A DNA stretch of 64,000 nt, taken from Deltaproteobacteria bacterium (GTDB lineage Bacteria > Myxococcota_A > Polyangia > Polyangiales > Polyangiaceae). The stretch is taken from assembly GCA_016875405.1 (NCBI GenBank), contig VGRJ01000014.1:1-64000 (forward strand). Direction: 5' to 3'. The notes below the pieces were generated by a model that did no database searches, had not been told where the DNA came from, and saw only the letters and a list, made by a program, of their open reading frames with translations. A program made the position numbers and the translations under genes. Shown here piece by piece: positions 6,731 to 13,365 of this stretch (the first letter of the stretch is position 1; each line of letters starts with the position of its first letter).

Positions 6731-9131
6731 CCGTACGGCGTCGCGCGGCGAGCCAGCCGAGCGCGACGCACCCCCACGAGCCGAACGAGAGCCGCGTCGT
6801 CTCCGCGTAAGGTGATGCGGCGCAGCCGCCCGCCGCGACGAGGCGGCCGTCTGCGAGCCACGGATCCGCCGCGACGGGCAGCGTCCTCTTCCCCAGCGAG
6901 ACGCCGCGATGCCGCACCTCGACGGTCGCGAGGGTTCCCGCAGGGACGGCCTCGCCGGCCACCGAGAAGCGCCACAGCCCCGGGGCGACGCGCGTGATGG
7001 GCTTTACCACACGGGCGTTGACGGCGCGCACCTCGAGCTCGCCTGGCGGCACGCTGCCGACGACGCGCCCCTCCTCGTCGCGGAGCTCGACCACGCCGTC
7101 GAGCGTGCGATCGAGGCGCGGGCGCAAGTAATCGCCGCCGAGGTTCCAGAAGCTGCGGGCAGCGCTCGCCTCGACCCCGAGCGTCCCCCCTTCGAGGAGG
7201 TCGAGCGTGCGAGCGAGGTCGAGCCGCCCCGGGCCCGCAGCGACCTGGAAGGGCAGCGCCCCGGTCGGTTGCGCGACGCTCGCCTGGAGGAGCTGCAAGA
7301 GCTTCCGCTGCGTGAGCGAAGGATCGCGCTGGAGGAGCAGCGCCATCGCGCCGGCTACCTGCGGCGCCGACATCGACGTTCCGCTCGAGACCGCGTGCGT
7401 CTCGTCGACCACGTAACAGTACTGGGTCTCGGCCGGGCACACCGACGAGGCGAAGATCGGCGCGTCGCTCGTGCGCGGGTCGACGCTCCGCGACATCGCG
7501 GACACCAGGTTCATGCCCGGCGCGACGAGATCGGGCTTCATCACGCCGAGCGCGTTGGGGCCGGCCGCGCTGAACGAGCACACGTCGTCGGGCTCGAGCT
7601 CCGCGAGCACCAGCACCGCGCCCTCGAGCATCGGCCACGAGCGGCGGTTCACGGTGCACCCGACCGCGATGAGCTCGGGGTGGCTCGCGGGCACCGCGAT
7701 CGTTCCGCTCCGCCGCGCACGCGGGAACATGAGGCCGAGCCCGTTGCCGTAGCCCGCGCCCCCGGTTGCGGTGAGCCACAGCTTCGCGTGCCCGTCGCCG
7801 CGGAGGACCACCGCGATCTCTTCCGACGCGGGCCACGTGCCGCTCCACGAGACGATGGCGCCGTTCGTCCCCTCCGGCAGGTAACCGTCCCCGATCTGAC
7901 CGTTGATCACACCCGCGACCACCTCGTCGCCGCGATGCCCGCGATCGTCACCGGGACCGACAAAGCCAATCGACGCGCCAAGAGGACCCTCGAGCGCCAC
8001 GTCGACCTCGTCCTCCGGATCGAAGGTGAGCCACACGAAGCCCGCCCCGACAATGGTGCCCGACGCACCAGGGGAGACGATGGGTACCCGGGTCACTCCG
8101 TGCCGGGAGACGCGCACCTCGGTGTGGATGCCGTAGGGTCCGTCGCCGCGCGCGCTCTCGTAAAGCTGCCCGTCGTTGCCTGCCGCGACCACGACCGCGC
8201 GCCCAGGCGCGTCCTCGCCGATCATCGCGGCGAGCCCACGCTCGAGCTCGCTCGTCCCGTCATGAGGCCCGAACTCGGAGCCGAGGCTCGCGTTGATGAC
8301 CGCCGGCAGCCCGAGCGCGTCGGCTCGGTCGAAGATGAAGCGCGCCGCGTTCAAGATGTCCGGGTCGCTGAAGCCCTCGCTCGACGGCGCCGCGACGACC
8401 AAAGTCGCTCCAGGCGCGACGCCGACGTAGCGAGGCTTCTTCGTGACCGAGAGCCCGCCGTTTCCTGCGGCGATCGCCGCGACATGGGTGCCGTGGCCGC
8501 TCGTGTCGCCTGGCGGCGAGCCCGCCGCGATAAGCTCGTCGAGCTCGACCGAGGAGTAGATCGCGCACGGCGACTGCGCTGGGTCGGTGCACCCGAAGCG
8601 GGCCTCGAGCTCGGGATGTCGGCCGAGCGGAGGCTCGCGACGAAGCAGCCATGCGATTCGCGACTTACCATTCGCGTCTCGAAAGTCGGCATGCGAGACG
8701 TCGACGCCGGTGTCGAGGATGCCGACGACGACCCCCGTCCCGTCGACGCCCGCCGCCTTGCGGAACGAGCTCGCGTTCGTCCAGTTGTTCCCAGAGTAAT
8801 CGAGCTGCGTACGGCGCGGCGGCGCCGTGGTGAGCGTGAGCGCCGGGTGCGCGGCGGCGAAGGCCTCGACGTCTCCCGGCGCGAGGTGGATCGCGCCGAG
8901 CCCCGGAGCGACCGGCAGGAGGCCGTGAGCTCGCGGGTCGTCGGCCGCAGGGACGCGCACGAGCATGGGGACGCGCCCCTCCGGATCGACGAGCGCGCTC
9001 GACCGTGCGCGTGAGGGCGAGACGAGGTGCCGCACGAGCGGTCTCGCCGGCGCATCCGCGCGCGCGTCTCGACCGACGGCCGCGAGGGCCGCGAGGGCCG
9101 CGAGCGTGACGATCGCGGAGACGCGCCGCAT
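6693..9131 (-). CDS. subtilisin-like S8 serine peptidase, secreted
   Basis: 812 aa from the ATG at 9131, which shares one base with the stop of the carboxylase gene (TGATG). Signal peptide MRRVSAIVTLAALAALAAVG...ADA. Catalytic triad visible: Asp140 in GILDTGVD, His213 in SGHGTHVAAIAAG, Ser586 in SSGTSMSAPQVAGAMALLL, with VVVAAGNDG between. A long insert between His and Ser (about 370 residues) resembles the PA-like inserts of large subtilases. After the catalytic domain there is a beta-rich C-terminal region and a final hydrophobic stretch followed by Arg residues (GCVALGWLAARRR), possibly a membrane or sorting tail. Extracellular or surface protease; substrate unknown. Confidence 0.9.
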   Translation of the reverse strand: MRRVSAIVTLAALAALAAVGRDARADAPARPLVRHLVSPSRARSSALVDPEGRVPMLVRVPAADDPRAHGLLPVAPGLGAIHLAPGDVEAFAAAHPALTLTTAPPRRTQLDYSGNNWTNASSFRKAAGVDGTGVVVGILDTGVDVSHADFRDANGKSRIAWLLRREPPLGRHPELEARFGCTDPAQSPCAIYSSVELDELIAAGSPPGDTSGHGTHVAAIAAGNGGLSVTKKPRYVGVAPGATLVVAAPSSEGFSDPDILNAARFIFDRADALGLPAVINASLGSEFGPHDGTSELERGLAAMIGEDAPGRAVVVAAGNDGQLYESARGDGPYGIHTEVRVSRHGVTRVPIVSPGASGTIVGAGFVWLTFDPEDEVDVALEGPLGASIGFVGPGDDRGHRGDEVVAGVINGQIGDGYLPEGTNGAIVSWSGTWPASEEIAVVLRGDGHAKLWLTATGGAGYGNGLGLMFPRARRSGTIAVPASHPELIAVGCTVNRRSWPMLEGAVLVLAELEPDDVCSFSAAGPNALGVMKPDLVAPGMNLVSAMSRSVDPRTSDAPIFASSVCPAETQYCYVVDETHAVSSGTSMSAPQVAGAMALLLQRDPSLTQRKLLQLLQASVAQPTGALPFQVAAGPGRLDLARTLDLLEGGTLGVEASAARSFWNLGGDYLRPRLDRTLDGVVELRDEEGRVVGSVPPGELEVRAVNARVVKPITRVAPGLWRFSVAGEAVPAGTLATVEVRHRGVSLGKRTLPVAADPWLADGRLVAAGGCAASPYAETTRLSFGSWGCVALGWLAARRRTVTSSRARPRSRR

Positions 9132-10660
9132 CAGACCGGCGGCACGAGGTGCTTCTTCTCGGGGCGAAGGCCTCGCCGCTCTGCGATGTTCGCGTAGCGC
9201 CGGACGAGCTCTCCGCGGAGCTCGTCGGCGGGGACGATGTCGTCGATCACGAGCTCGCTCGCGAGCTTCTCGAGGTCGACGTCGGCGCGGTACTCGTCGC
9301 GCAGCGACTCGACCATCCGATCGCGCTCCGGCCCCTCGGGGACCTCCTGGATCTTGTTGTAGTACACGGCGTTGACCGCTGCGCTCGGACCCATCACCGC
9401 GATCGACGCGGTCGGCAGCGCGAGGCATGCGTCTGGCTCGAAGGCGGGGCCGCACATCGCGTAAAGGCCCGCGCCGTAGGCCTTGCGCACGACGACGCTG
9501 ATCTTCGGCACCGTCGCCTCGCTCACGGCCGCGATCATCTTGGCGCCCGCGCGAATGATGCCCTGGCGCTCGACGATCGTCCCGATCATGAAGCCCGGGA
9601 CGTCGGCGAGGTAGAGGAGCGGGATGTTGTAGGCGTCGCAGAGCCAGATGAAGCGCGCGGCCTTGTCCGCCGAGTCGACGAAGAGCACGCCACCCTTGTG
9701 CTTAGGCTGGTTCGCGACGACGCCGACGACGCGCCCGTCGATCCGCGCGAGCCCGGTGATCATCTCCTTGGCGAAGCGCTCCTTCACCTCGACGAAGCTG
9801 TCCTCGTCGATCAGCGTGTCGATCACCTCGAACATGTCGAACGGCTTGTTCTCGTCGACCGGGACGATGTCGGCGATCGCTCGGCCGGCCTTGGGTGCGC
9901 GCGGCGGCGCGGCCGGAGCCTTCTCGCGGAAGCTCTGCGGCATCATCGCAAGCCAGCGCTGGCAGTAGGCGATCGCGTCGGGTTCGGTCTTCGCGAGCAC
10001 GTCGCCGCAGCCAGACACCGAGCAGTGCATGCGCGCGCCGCCGAGCTCCTCGAGGCTCACCTTCTCGCCGATGACCATCTCGGCCATGCGCGGCGAGCCG
10101 AGGTACATGCTCGCGTTCTTGTCGACCATCACGACGATGTCGCAGAACGCCGGGATGTACGCGCCCCCCGCCGCCGAGGGCCCGAAGAGCAGGCAGATCT
10201 GCGGCACCTGACCGGACATCGCGACCTGGTGGTAAAAGATTCGTCCCGCGTGGCGTCGGCCTGGGAACATGTCGATCTGGTCGGTGATGCGCGCGCCCGC
10301 CGAGTCGACGAGGTAGACCATCGGGCACTGCAAGCGCATCGCGGTCTCTTGGATGCGCAGGATTTTCTCGACCGTGCGCGCGCCCCATGAGCCCGCCTTG
10401 ATGGTCGAGTCGTTCGCCATCGCGCACACCCGACGCCCGCCGATGGTCCCGGTGCCGGTGATCACGCCGTCGGCCGGCAGGCCCTCGGCTCGGCAGTTCG
10501 CGAAGGCGCCGTCCTCGACGAAGCTCCCCTCGTCGAAGAGCCGCGCGATGCGCTCGCGGGCAAAGAGCTTGCCCTGCTTCGTGTTCGACTCGTGGTACTT
10601 GGGCGCGCCGCCTCGGCGGATCTCGGCACGCTTCTCGCGAACGCTCGCGTCGTTGGCCAT
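9131..10660 (-). CDS. acyl-CoA carboxylase, carboxyltransferase (beta) subunit
   Basis: 509 aa, the usual length for propionyl-/methylcrotonyl-CoA carboxylase beta subunits. Crotonase-fold motifs: FARERIARLFDEGSFVE, VYLVDSAGARI, the first oxyanion hole GPSAAGGAYIPAF, and in the second half LYLADVPGFMIGTIVERQGIIRAGAK and RKAYGAGLYAMCG. The enzyme transfers carboxyl from biotin to an acyl-CoA. The order of motifs and the AGRI-TDQ segment resemble the methylcrotonyl-CoA type, which would fit the acyl-CoA dehydrogenase at the left edge, but that is inference. No biotin carboxylase or biotin carrier gene is in the window. Cytoplasmic, translationally coupled to a secreted protease, an odd pairing. 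Confidence 0.93.
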   Translation of the reverse strand: MANDASVREKRAEIRRGGAPKYHESNTKQGKLFARERIARLFDEGSFVEDGAFANCRAEGLPADGVITGTGTIGGRRVCAMANDSTIKAGSWGARTVEKILRIQETAMRLQCPMVYLVDSAGARITDQIDMFPGRRHAGRIFYHQVAMSGQVPQICLLFGPSAAGGAYIPAFCDIVVMVDKNASMYLGSPRMAEMVIGEKVSLEELGGARMHCSVSGCGDVLAKTEPDAIAYCQRWLAMMPQSFREKAPAAPPRAPKAGRAIADIVPVDENKPFDMFEVIDTLIDEDSFVEVKERFAKEMITGLARIDGRVVGVVANQPKHKGGVLFVDSADKAARFIWLCDAYNIPLLYLADVPGFMIGTIVERQGIIRAGAKMIAAVSEATVPKISVVVRKAYGAGLYAMCGPAFEPDACLALPTASIAVMGPSAAVNAVYYNKIQEVPEGPERDRMVESLRDEYRADVDLEKLASELVIDDIVPADELRGELVRRYANIAERRGLRPEKKHLVPPV

Positions 10661-10738
10661 GACCGCCCCTTTACACCGAACGGCCTCGGCTGTCGCTCGT
10701 GACCGGGGTGCTCGGGCTCGGGGGCGCGAGGCGCGACG

Positions 10739-11902
10739 TCAGCGCAGCCGGAGGTAGAAGAAGTCACGCTCCGCGGGCTTTTCGACGTAGCGGCGAGGGT
10801 CGGCGTCGAGCTTCGGGACGAGCGCCTCGCGAACCTTCGGCGTCGCCCCTGCCCCGGGCTCGAACCAGTAAAAGCGCGTGTACGACCAGTTGACGTCGAG
10901 CTCGGCCGCGACGTCGACCCCGAGCGCGACCAGCGCCTGCGCAAGCTCGCTCGCGTTGTTCCACTCGCTGAACACGTAGTAGAGGACTCGGCCGCTGCGA
11001 TCGAGCGCGAGGGCCGAGCGCCGGATGTCGACCTTGCCGTCGATCGCCTTGCCCCAGAGCGCGTTGCCGGGCTCGCGCGTGAGCCGCTCGTGCGCCTTGC
11101 CGCCCTCGACGAGGCACGGCGGCGTCTGGCGGTACCAGTCGACGTCTCCCCCGAGCGCGAGCGTCGCGTGGCTGCCGATTCGGACGGTTCCGTCGCGGCG
11201 GCGCGCGATCGTGCAGCCGTCCTCGCGCGGCGGCGTGAACTCGTCCTCGCCGACGCGCATGCCCCACTTGCCATGGCGCTGCATGAACCCGCCGTTGAGC
11301 ACGGCCAGCAAGCGCGGGTGGTCTTCGACCGGAACGAGCCCCGGGCGCCGCTCGGCCGGGACGGCGGGGGCCTCGGGCTCGATCGACCCGACGACGAGCA
11401 CCGGCTCGACGTACGCGCGATCGACGGCGACCACGTCGATGAACTTGTCGCGGCGGATCGGGTGACCGTGGAGCCGCGTCCGCGCCATCAACGGTTGGCC
11501 CTCACGCAGCGGCCCCACGACCGGCTGCCAGACGCCGTCGCCCGGCGCGGCGGTGCGGACGTGCGGGGGCGCGACATCGGCCGGCGGAAAGCGCGTCGCC
11601 GCGAGCTCACCGGCGGGCAGCACGCGATTGACAGAAGTCAACGGAGGCGAGAGAGAGGGCGGCGGCTCCTGGGTCGGGATGGGAGCGGCCGTGACCATGC
11701 GCGCGAGCGGCGGGCTCGCCAACGTCGACGAACCGCTCACCGCCGGGGCCGCGGCGGGCCGCGAATCGTCCGCCGGTGAGCGCGCCGGGCCGCAACCGAG
11801 GCCGACCGAGAGCGCGGCGCTGAGGAGCGTCGCGGCGACGAGCGGCGACGAGGCGATCGACGAGCGGAAGAGCGCGTGCGCCACGGCGTAGTACGCTAGC
11901 AT
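10739..11902 (-). CDS. lipoprotein with phosphodiester-glycosidase (NAGPA)-like domain
   Basis: 387 aa from ATG 11902; a GTG at 11884, 8 nt after a minus-strand TAGCGT, is a credible alternative. Lipobox GLGC, a proline/alanine linker to about residue 110, then a domain with LLAVLNGGFMQRHGKWGMRV, ALDRSGRVLYYVFSEWNNA and LGVDVAAELDVNWSY. This order (NGGFF-type start, G-rich middle, D-x-N end) is that of the NAGPA/DUF2233 phosphodiester glycosidase family, which removes GlcNAc caps or acts on exopolysaccharides. Similarity is moderate, so the activity is a proposal. Divergent, with 10 bp between start codons, from the CxxCH lipoprotein. Confidence 0.7.
   Translation of the reverse strand: MLAYYAVAHALFRSSIASSPLVAATLLSAALSVGLGCGPARSPADDSRPAAAPAVSGSSTLASPPLARMVTAAPIPTQEPPPSLSPPLTSVNRVLPAGELAATRFPPADVAPPHVRTAAPGDGVWQPVVGPLREGQPLMARTRLHGHPIRRDKFIDVVAVDRAYVEPVLVVGSIEPEAPAVPAERRPGLVPVEDHPRLLAVLNGGFMQRHGKWGMRVGEDEFTPPREDGCTIARRRDGTVRIGSHATLALGGDVDWYRQTPPCLVEGGKAHERLTREPGNALWGKAIDGKVDIRRSALALDRSGRVLYYVFSEWNNASELAQALVALGVDVAAELDVNWSYTRFYWFEPGAGATPKVREALVPKLDADPRRYVEKPAERDFFYLRLR
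11892..11898. promoter_or_regulatory. overlapping divergent -10-like elements
   Basis: The heptamer TACGCTA carries TACGCT on the plus strand, 15 nt before ATG 11913. It also carries TAGCGT on the minus strand, 8 nt before the alternative GTG 11884 of the NAGPA-like gene. Both fit TAnnnT. If both are used, the two divergent genes share one -10 region and cannot be transcribed at the same moment. No clear -35 on either side. Confidence 0.35.
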
Positions 11903-11912
11903 CCTCGAGTCG

Positions 11913-12500
11913 ATGAGGCGGAGTTCGAGACCGACCACCCACGGCGCGCTGCCCGTGACCTGCGGCCTCCTCCTCGCGTGGGGGTGCGGCGCCGCGCCCG
12001 CTCCGCTCGATCCCGACCTCGACTGGGACCTGAGCTCGCGCCCCCCCGGGAAGACGGCCGAGCTCCTCGCCCCCCCGCGCCCCCGGGTGGTGCCGCTCGC
12101 CGCGCGCCGCCCGTGGGTCCACGCGGCCGCGGCGTTCCTCGCCGTCGCAGGTCGCGAGCGCTCGGAGCACGGCGTCGGGGGTCACGAGCGAACGGTCCTC
12201 GTCGACGAGGGCGCCCGTGCCTACGCCGAGGGGCACCCGCGCGCTCCCTGGCCAACGGGGGCCCGCCTGGTCGAGCGGCTTCACCCCGCAGGCAGCGACG
12301 GCCTGACGCTGCTGTTCACCATGACGAAGCTCGCGCCCGGGACCTCTCCTGGAACGCTCGACTGGGCGTTCGAGGTGCTCGACCCGTCGTGGCGCGTCGC
12401 CGTCGAGGGCGACTTGTCGGCCTGCGCGCGCTGCCACGCCGAAGCTCCGCACGCGGGCGTGTTCGGGCCGCCGCAGCACGCCACCGTACCGTCGCTATGA
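11913..12500 (+). CDS. CxxCH lipoprotein, cytochrome P460-like C-terminus
   Basis: 195 aa. Lipoprotein signal with lipobox LAWGC (Cys25). The C-terminal part has TLDWAFEVLDPSWRVAVEGDLSACARCHAEAPHAGVFGPP: a single CxxCH haem-c motif followed by the AP-H-x-x-x-FG pattern of cytochrome P460-type proteins. The domain is short and its N-terminal half is not recognisable, so P460 chemistry is not established. Likely a periplasmic mono-haem lipoprotein. The stop is followed by the long non-coding region. Confidence 0.68.
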   Translation: MRRSSRPTTHGALPVTCGLLLAWGCGAAPAPLDPDLDWDLSSRPPGKTAELLAPPRPRVVPLAARRPWVHAAAAFLAVAGRERSEHGVGGHERTVLVDEGARAYAEGHPRAPWPTGARLVERLHPAGSDGLTLLFTMTKLAPGTSPGTLDWAFEVLDPSWRVAVEGDLSACARCHAEAPHAGVFGPPQHATVPSL

Positions 12501-12628
12501 AAAAAAGTTCGAGCGACCTCGTGACCACGACTGACGCGTCAGGGGTCGCGCGCGCCGCGGCGCCTCACGGGCTGGGCGTGTGTTCCGTTGATTGAAGGTT
12601 TCCAAGCGATTTTCCGATGAATTCCAAC

Positions 12629-12644
12629 TGGCACGGACGATGCT
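12629..12644 (+). promoter_or_regulatory. sigma-54 (RpoN) -24/-12 promoter
   Basis: TGGCACGGACGATGCT matches the RpoN consensus TGGCACG-N4-TTGCW at every defined base but one (A for the first T of TTGC). The GG and GC dinucleotides are exactly 10 bases apart, as required. It sits in an AT-richer patch 129 bp after the preceding stop. Expected transcription start is near 12655, reading into the pyrimidine-rich region. I could not identify the enhancer-binding protein or its site. Confidence 0.65.
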
Positions 12645-12654
12645 TAACGAAGCG

Positions 12655-13087
12655 GTCACGCGCGTCGCGGTGGGCTGCGACGCGACGGTAGCCTCCTTTG
12701 CTTCGTTCCTTCGCATCTTCTCTTCTCTTCCTTCGTCCTGTCTTTCTTCGTTCGCGCTGACTTCCTTCGGTCTGGCTTCCCTGCGACCTCGTGCTCGTGC
12801 CTCCCAACCCGCACGAGCCGCTGAAGCGCCTCTGCTGACCTCGTGGCTCGAGGCGTCGCCTGAGTCGACCTCGGTGGTTTGTCTCGAAACCGTCGGCGTC
12901 GGCGAATCGTTCCTCGTGGTCGTCGATTCGTTCTTCGTTGTCGCTCGTCGCTCGTTTCGGTCCGTCTCTCTCCCGGTCGTTGACGAATGGTGGGGCACCG
13001 CGCTTCTTCCGGAGCGCGATTGAGATCGGCGTGTCTCCTCGCGTCGGTCGAACACGCGGCACCTATGGGCGGTGGCCGCGTGTTTTT
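12655..13087 (+). ncRNA. putative pyrimidine-rich non-coding RNA, about 430 nt
   Basis: Bounded by a sigma-54 promoter and a canonical intrinsic terminator, with no convincing gene on either strand. The plus strand is strongly C/T-rich from about 12690 to 12990, with repeated TTCCTTCG, TCTTCG and CCTCC motifs, including CCTCCT at 12692, the complement of a perfect Shine-Dalgarno AGGAGG. The only long plus-strand frame (12592-13023) has T in the third position of about half its codons in the core, against a few percent in neighbouring genes. It also lacks a ribosome-binding site and starts before the promoter. The minus-strand frame is a purine-rich Arg/Glu shadow. A short unusual protein ending at 13023 remains a weak alternative. 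Confidence 0.5.
13052..13087 (+). terminator. intrinsic (Rho-independent) terminator
   Basis: ACACGCGGC (13052-13060) and GCCGCGTGT (13075-13083) form a perfect 9-bp stem. It is extended inward by ACC/GGT with one bulged G and a 7-nt loop, and is followed by TTTTT (13083-13087). This is the only hairpin with a T-tract of this quality that I found in the window. It separates the putative RNA from the tRNA-Arg promoter 25 bp downstream. Confidence 0.85.
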
Positions 13088-13111
13088 CATTTGGGGCTCG
13101 TCGCCGTGCGC

Positions 13112-13141
13112 TTGACACGCCGTGGCAAGGGGTCGTAGAAG
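13112..13141 (+). promoter_or_regulatory. sigma-70-type promoter of tRNA-Arg(ACG)
   Basis: Perfect -35 TTGACA (13112-13117), 18-bp spacer, -10 TAGAAG (13136-13141). The expected start, about 13148, lies 7 nt before the tRNA. Confidence 0.75.
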
Positions 13142-13154
13142 AGGGCCCTCGATT

Positions 13155-13231
13155 GCGCCCATAGCTCAGCTGGATAGAGCACAAGCCTACGAAGCTTGGG
13201 GTCGTACGTTCGAATCGTACTGGGCGCGCCA
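13155..13231 (+). tRNA. tRNA-Arg (anticodon ACG)
   Basis: 77 nt with encoded CCA. Acceptor stem GCGCCCA/TGGGCGC, D-arm GCTC...GAGC, anticodon stem CAAGC/GCTTG with loop CTACGAA (anticodon ACG), T-arm GTACG-TTCGAAT-CGTAC, discriminator G, then CCA. A34 is expected to be deaminated to inosine to read CGU/CGC/CGA; the enzyme for that, TadA, is encoded 3 kb downstream. Confidence 0.97.
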
Positions 13232-13365
13232 GCTTACCCCTCTTCGTTCCCGCGCTCGCGCCATCGCCGGGCCCGCGCGATCCGAGTGGGGCCTCGACGA
13301 TGCCGCGGTGAGCGCTCGCGGACCGTCCACGTCAAGCGCGAGTCCCTCGGTGTAGACTCGACACC

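Noticed and set aside
12492-12519. GTCGCT...AGCGAC inverted repeat around the A7 run at the 11913-12500 stop
   Set aside because: Six-bp stem with a 15-nt loop that contains the A-run and stop codon; not a terminator on either strand.
12592-13023. 143-aa plus-strand ORF as a protein gene
   Set aside because: TTG start before the sigma-54 promoter, no ribosome-binding site, third positions rich in T, no known motif. Kept only as an alternative to the RNA.
12495-13184. 229-aa minus-strand ORF and 165/168-aa overlapping frames in the intergenic block
   Set aside because: Purine-rich Arg/Glu/Thr/Ser composition follows the strand bias, all three frames look alike, and they cross the terminator.
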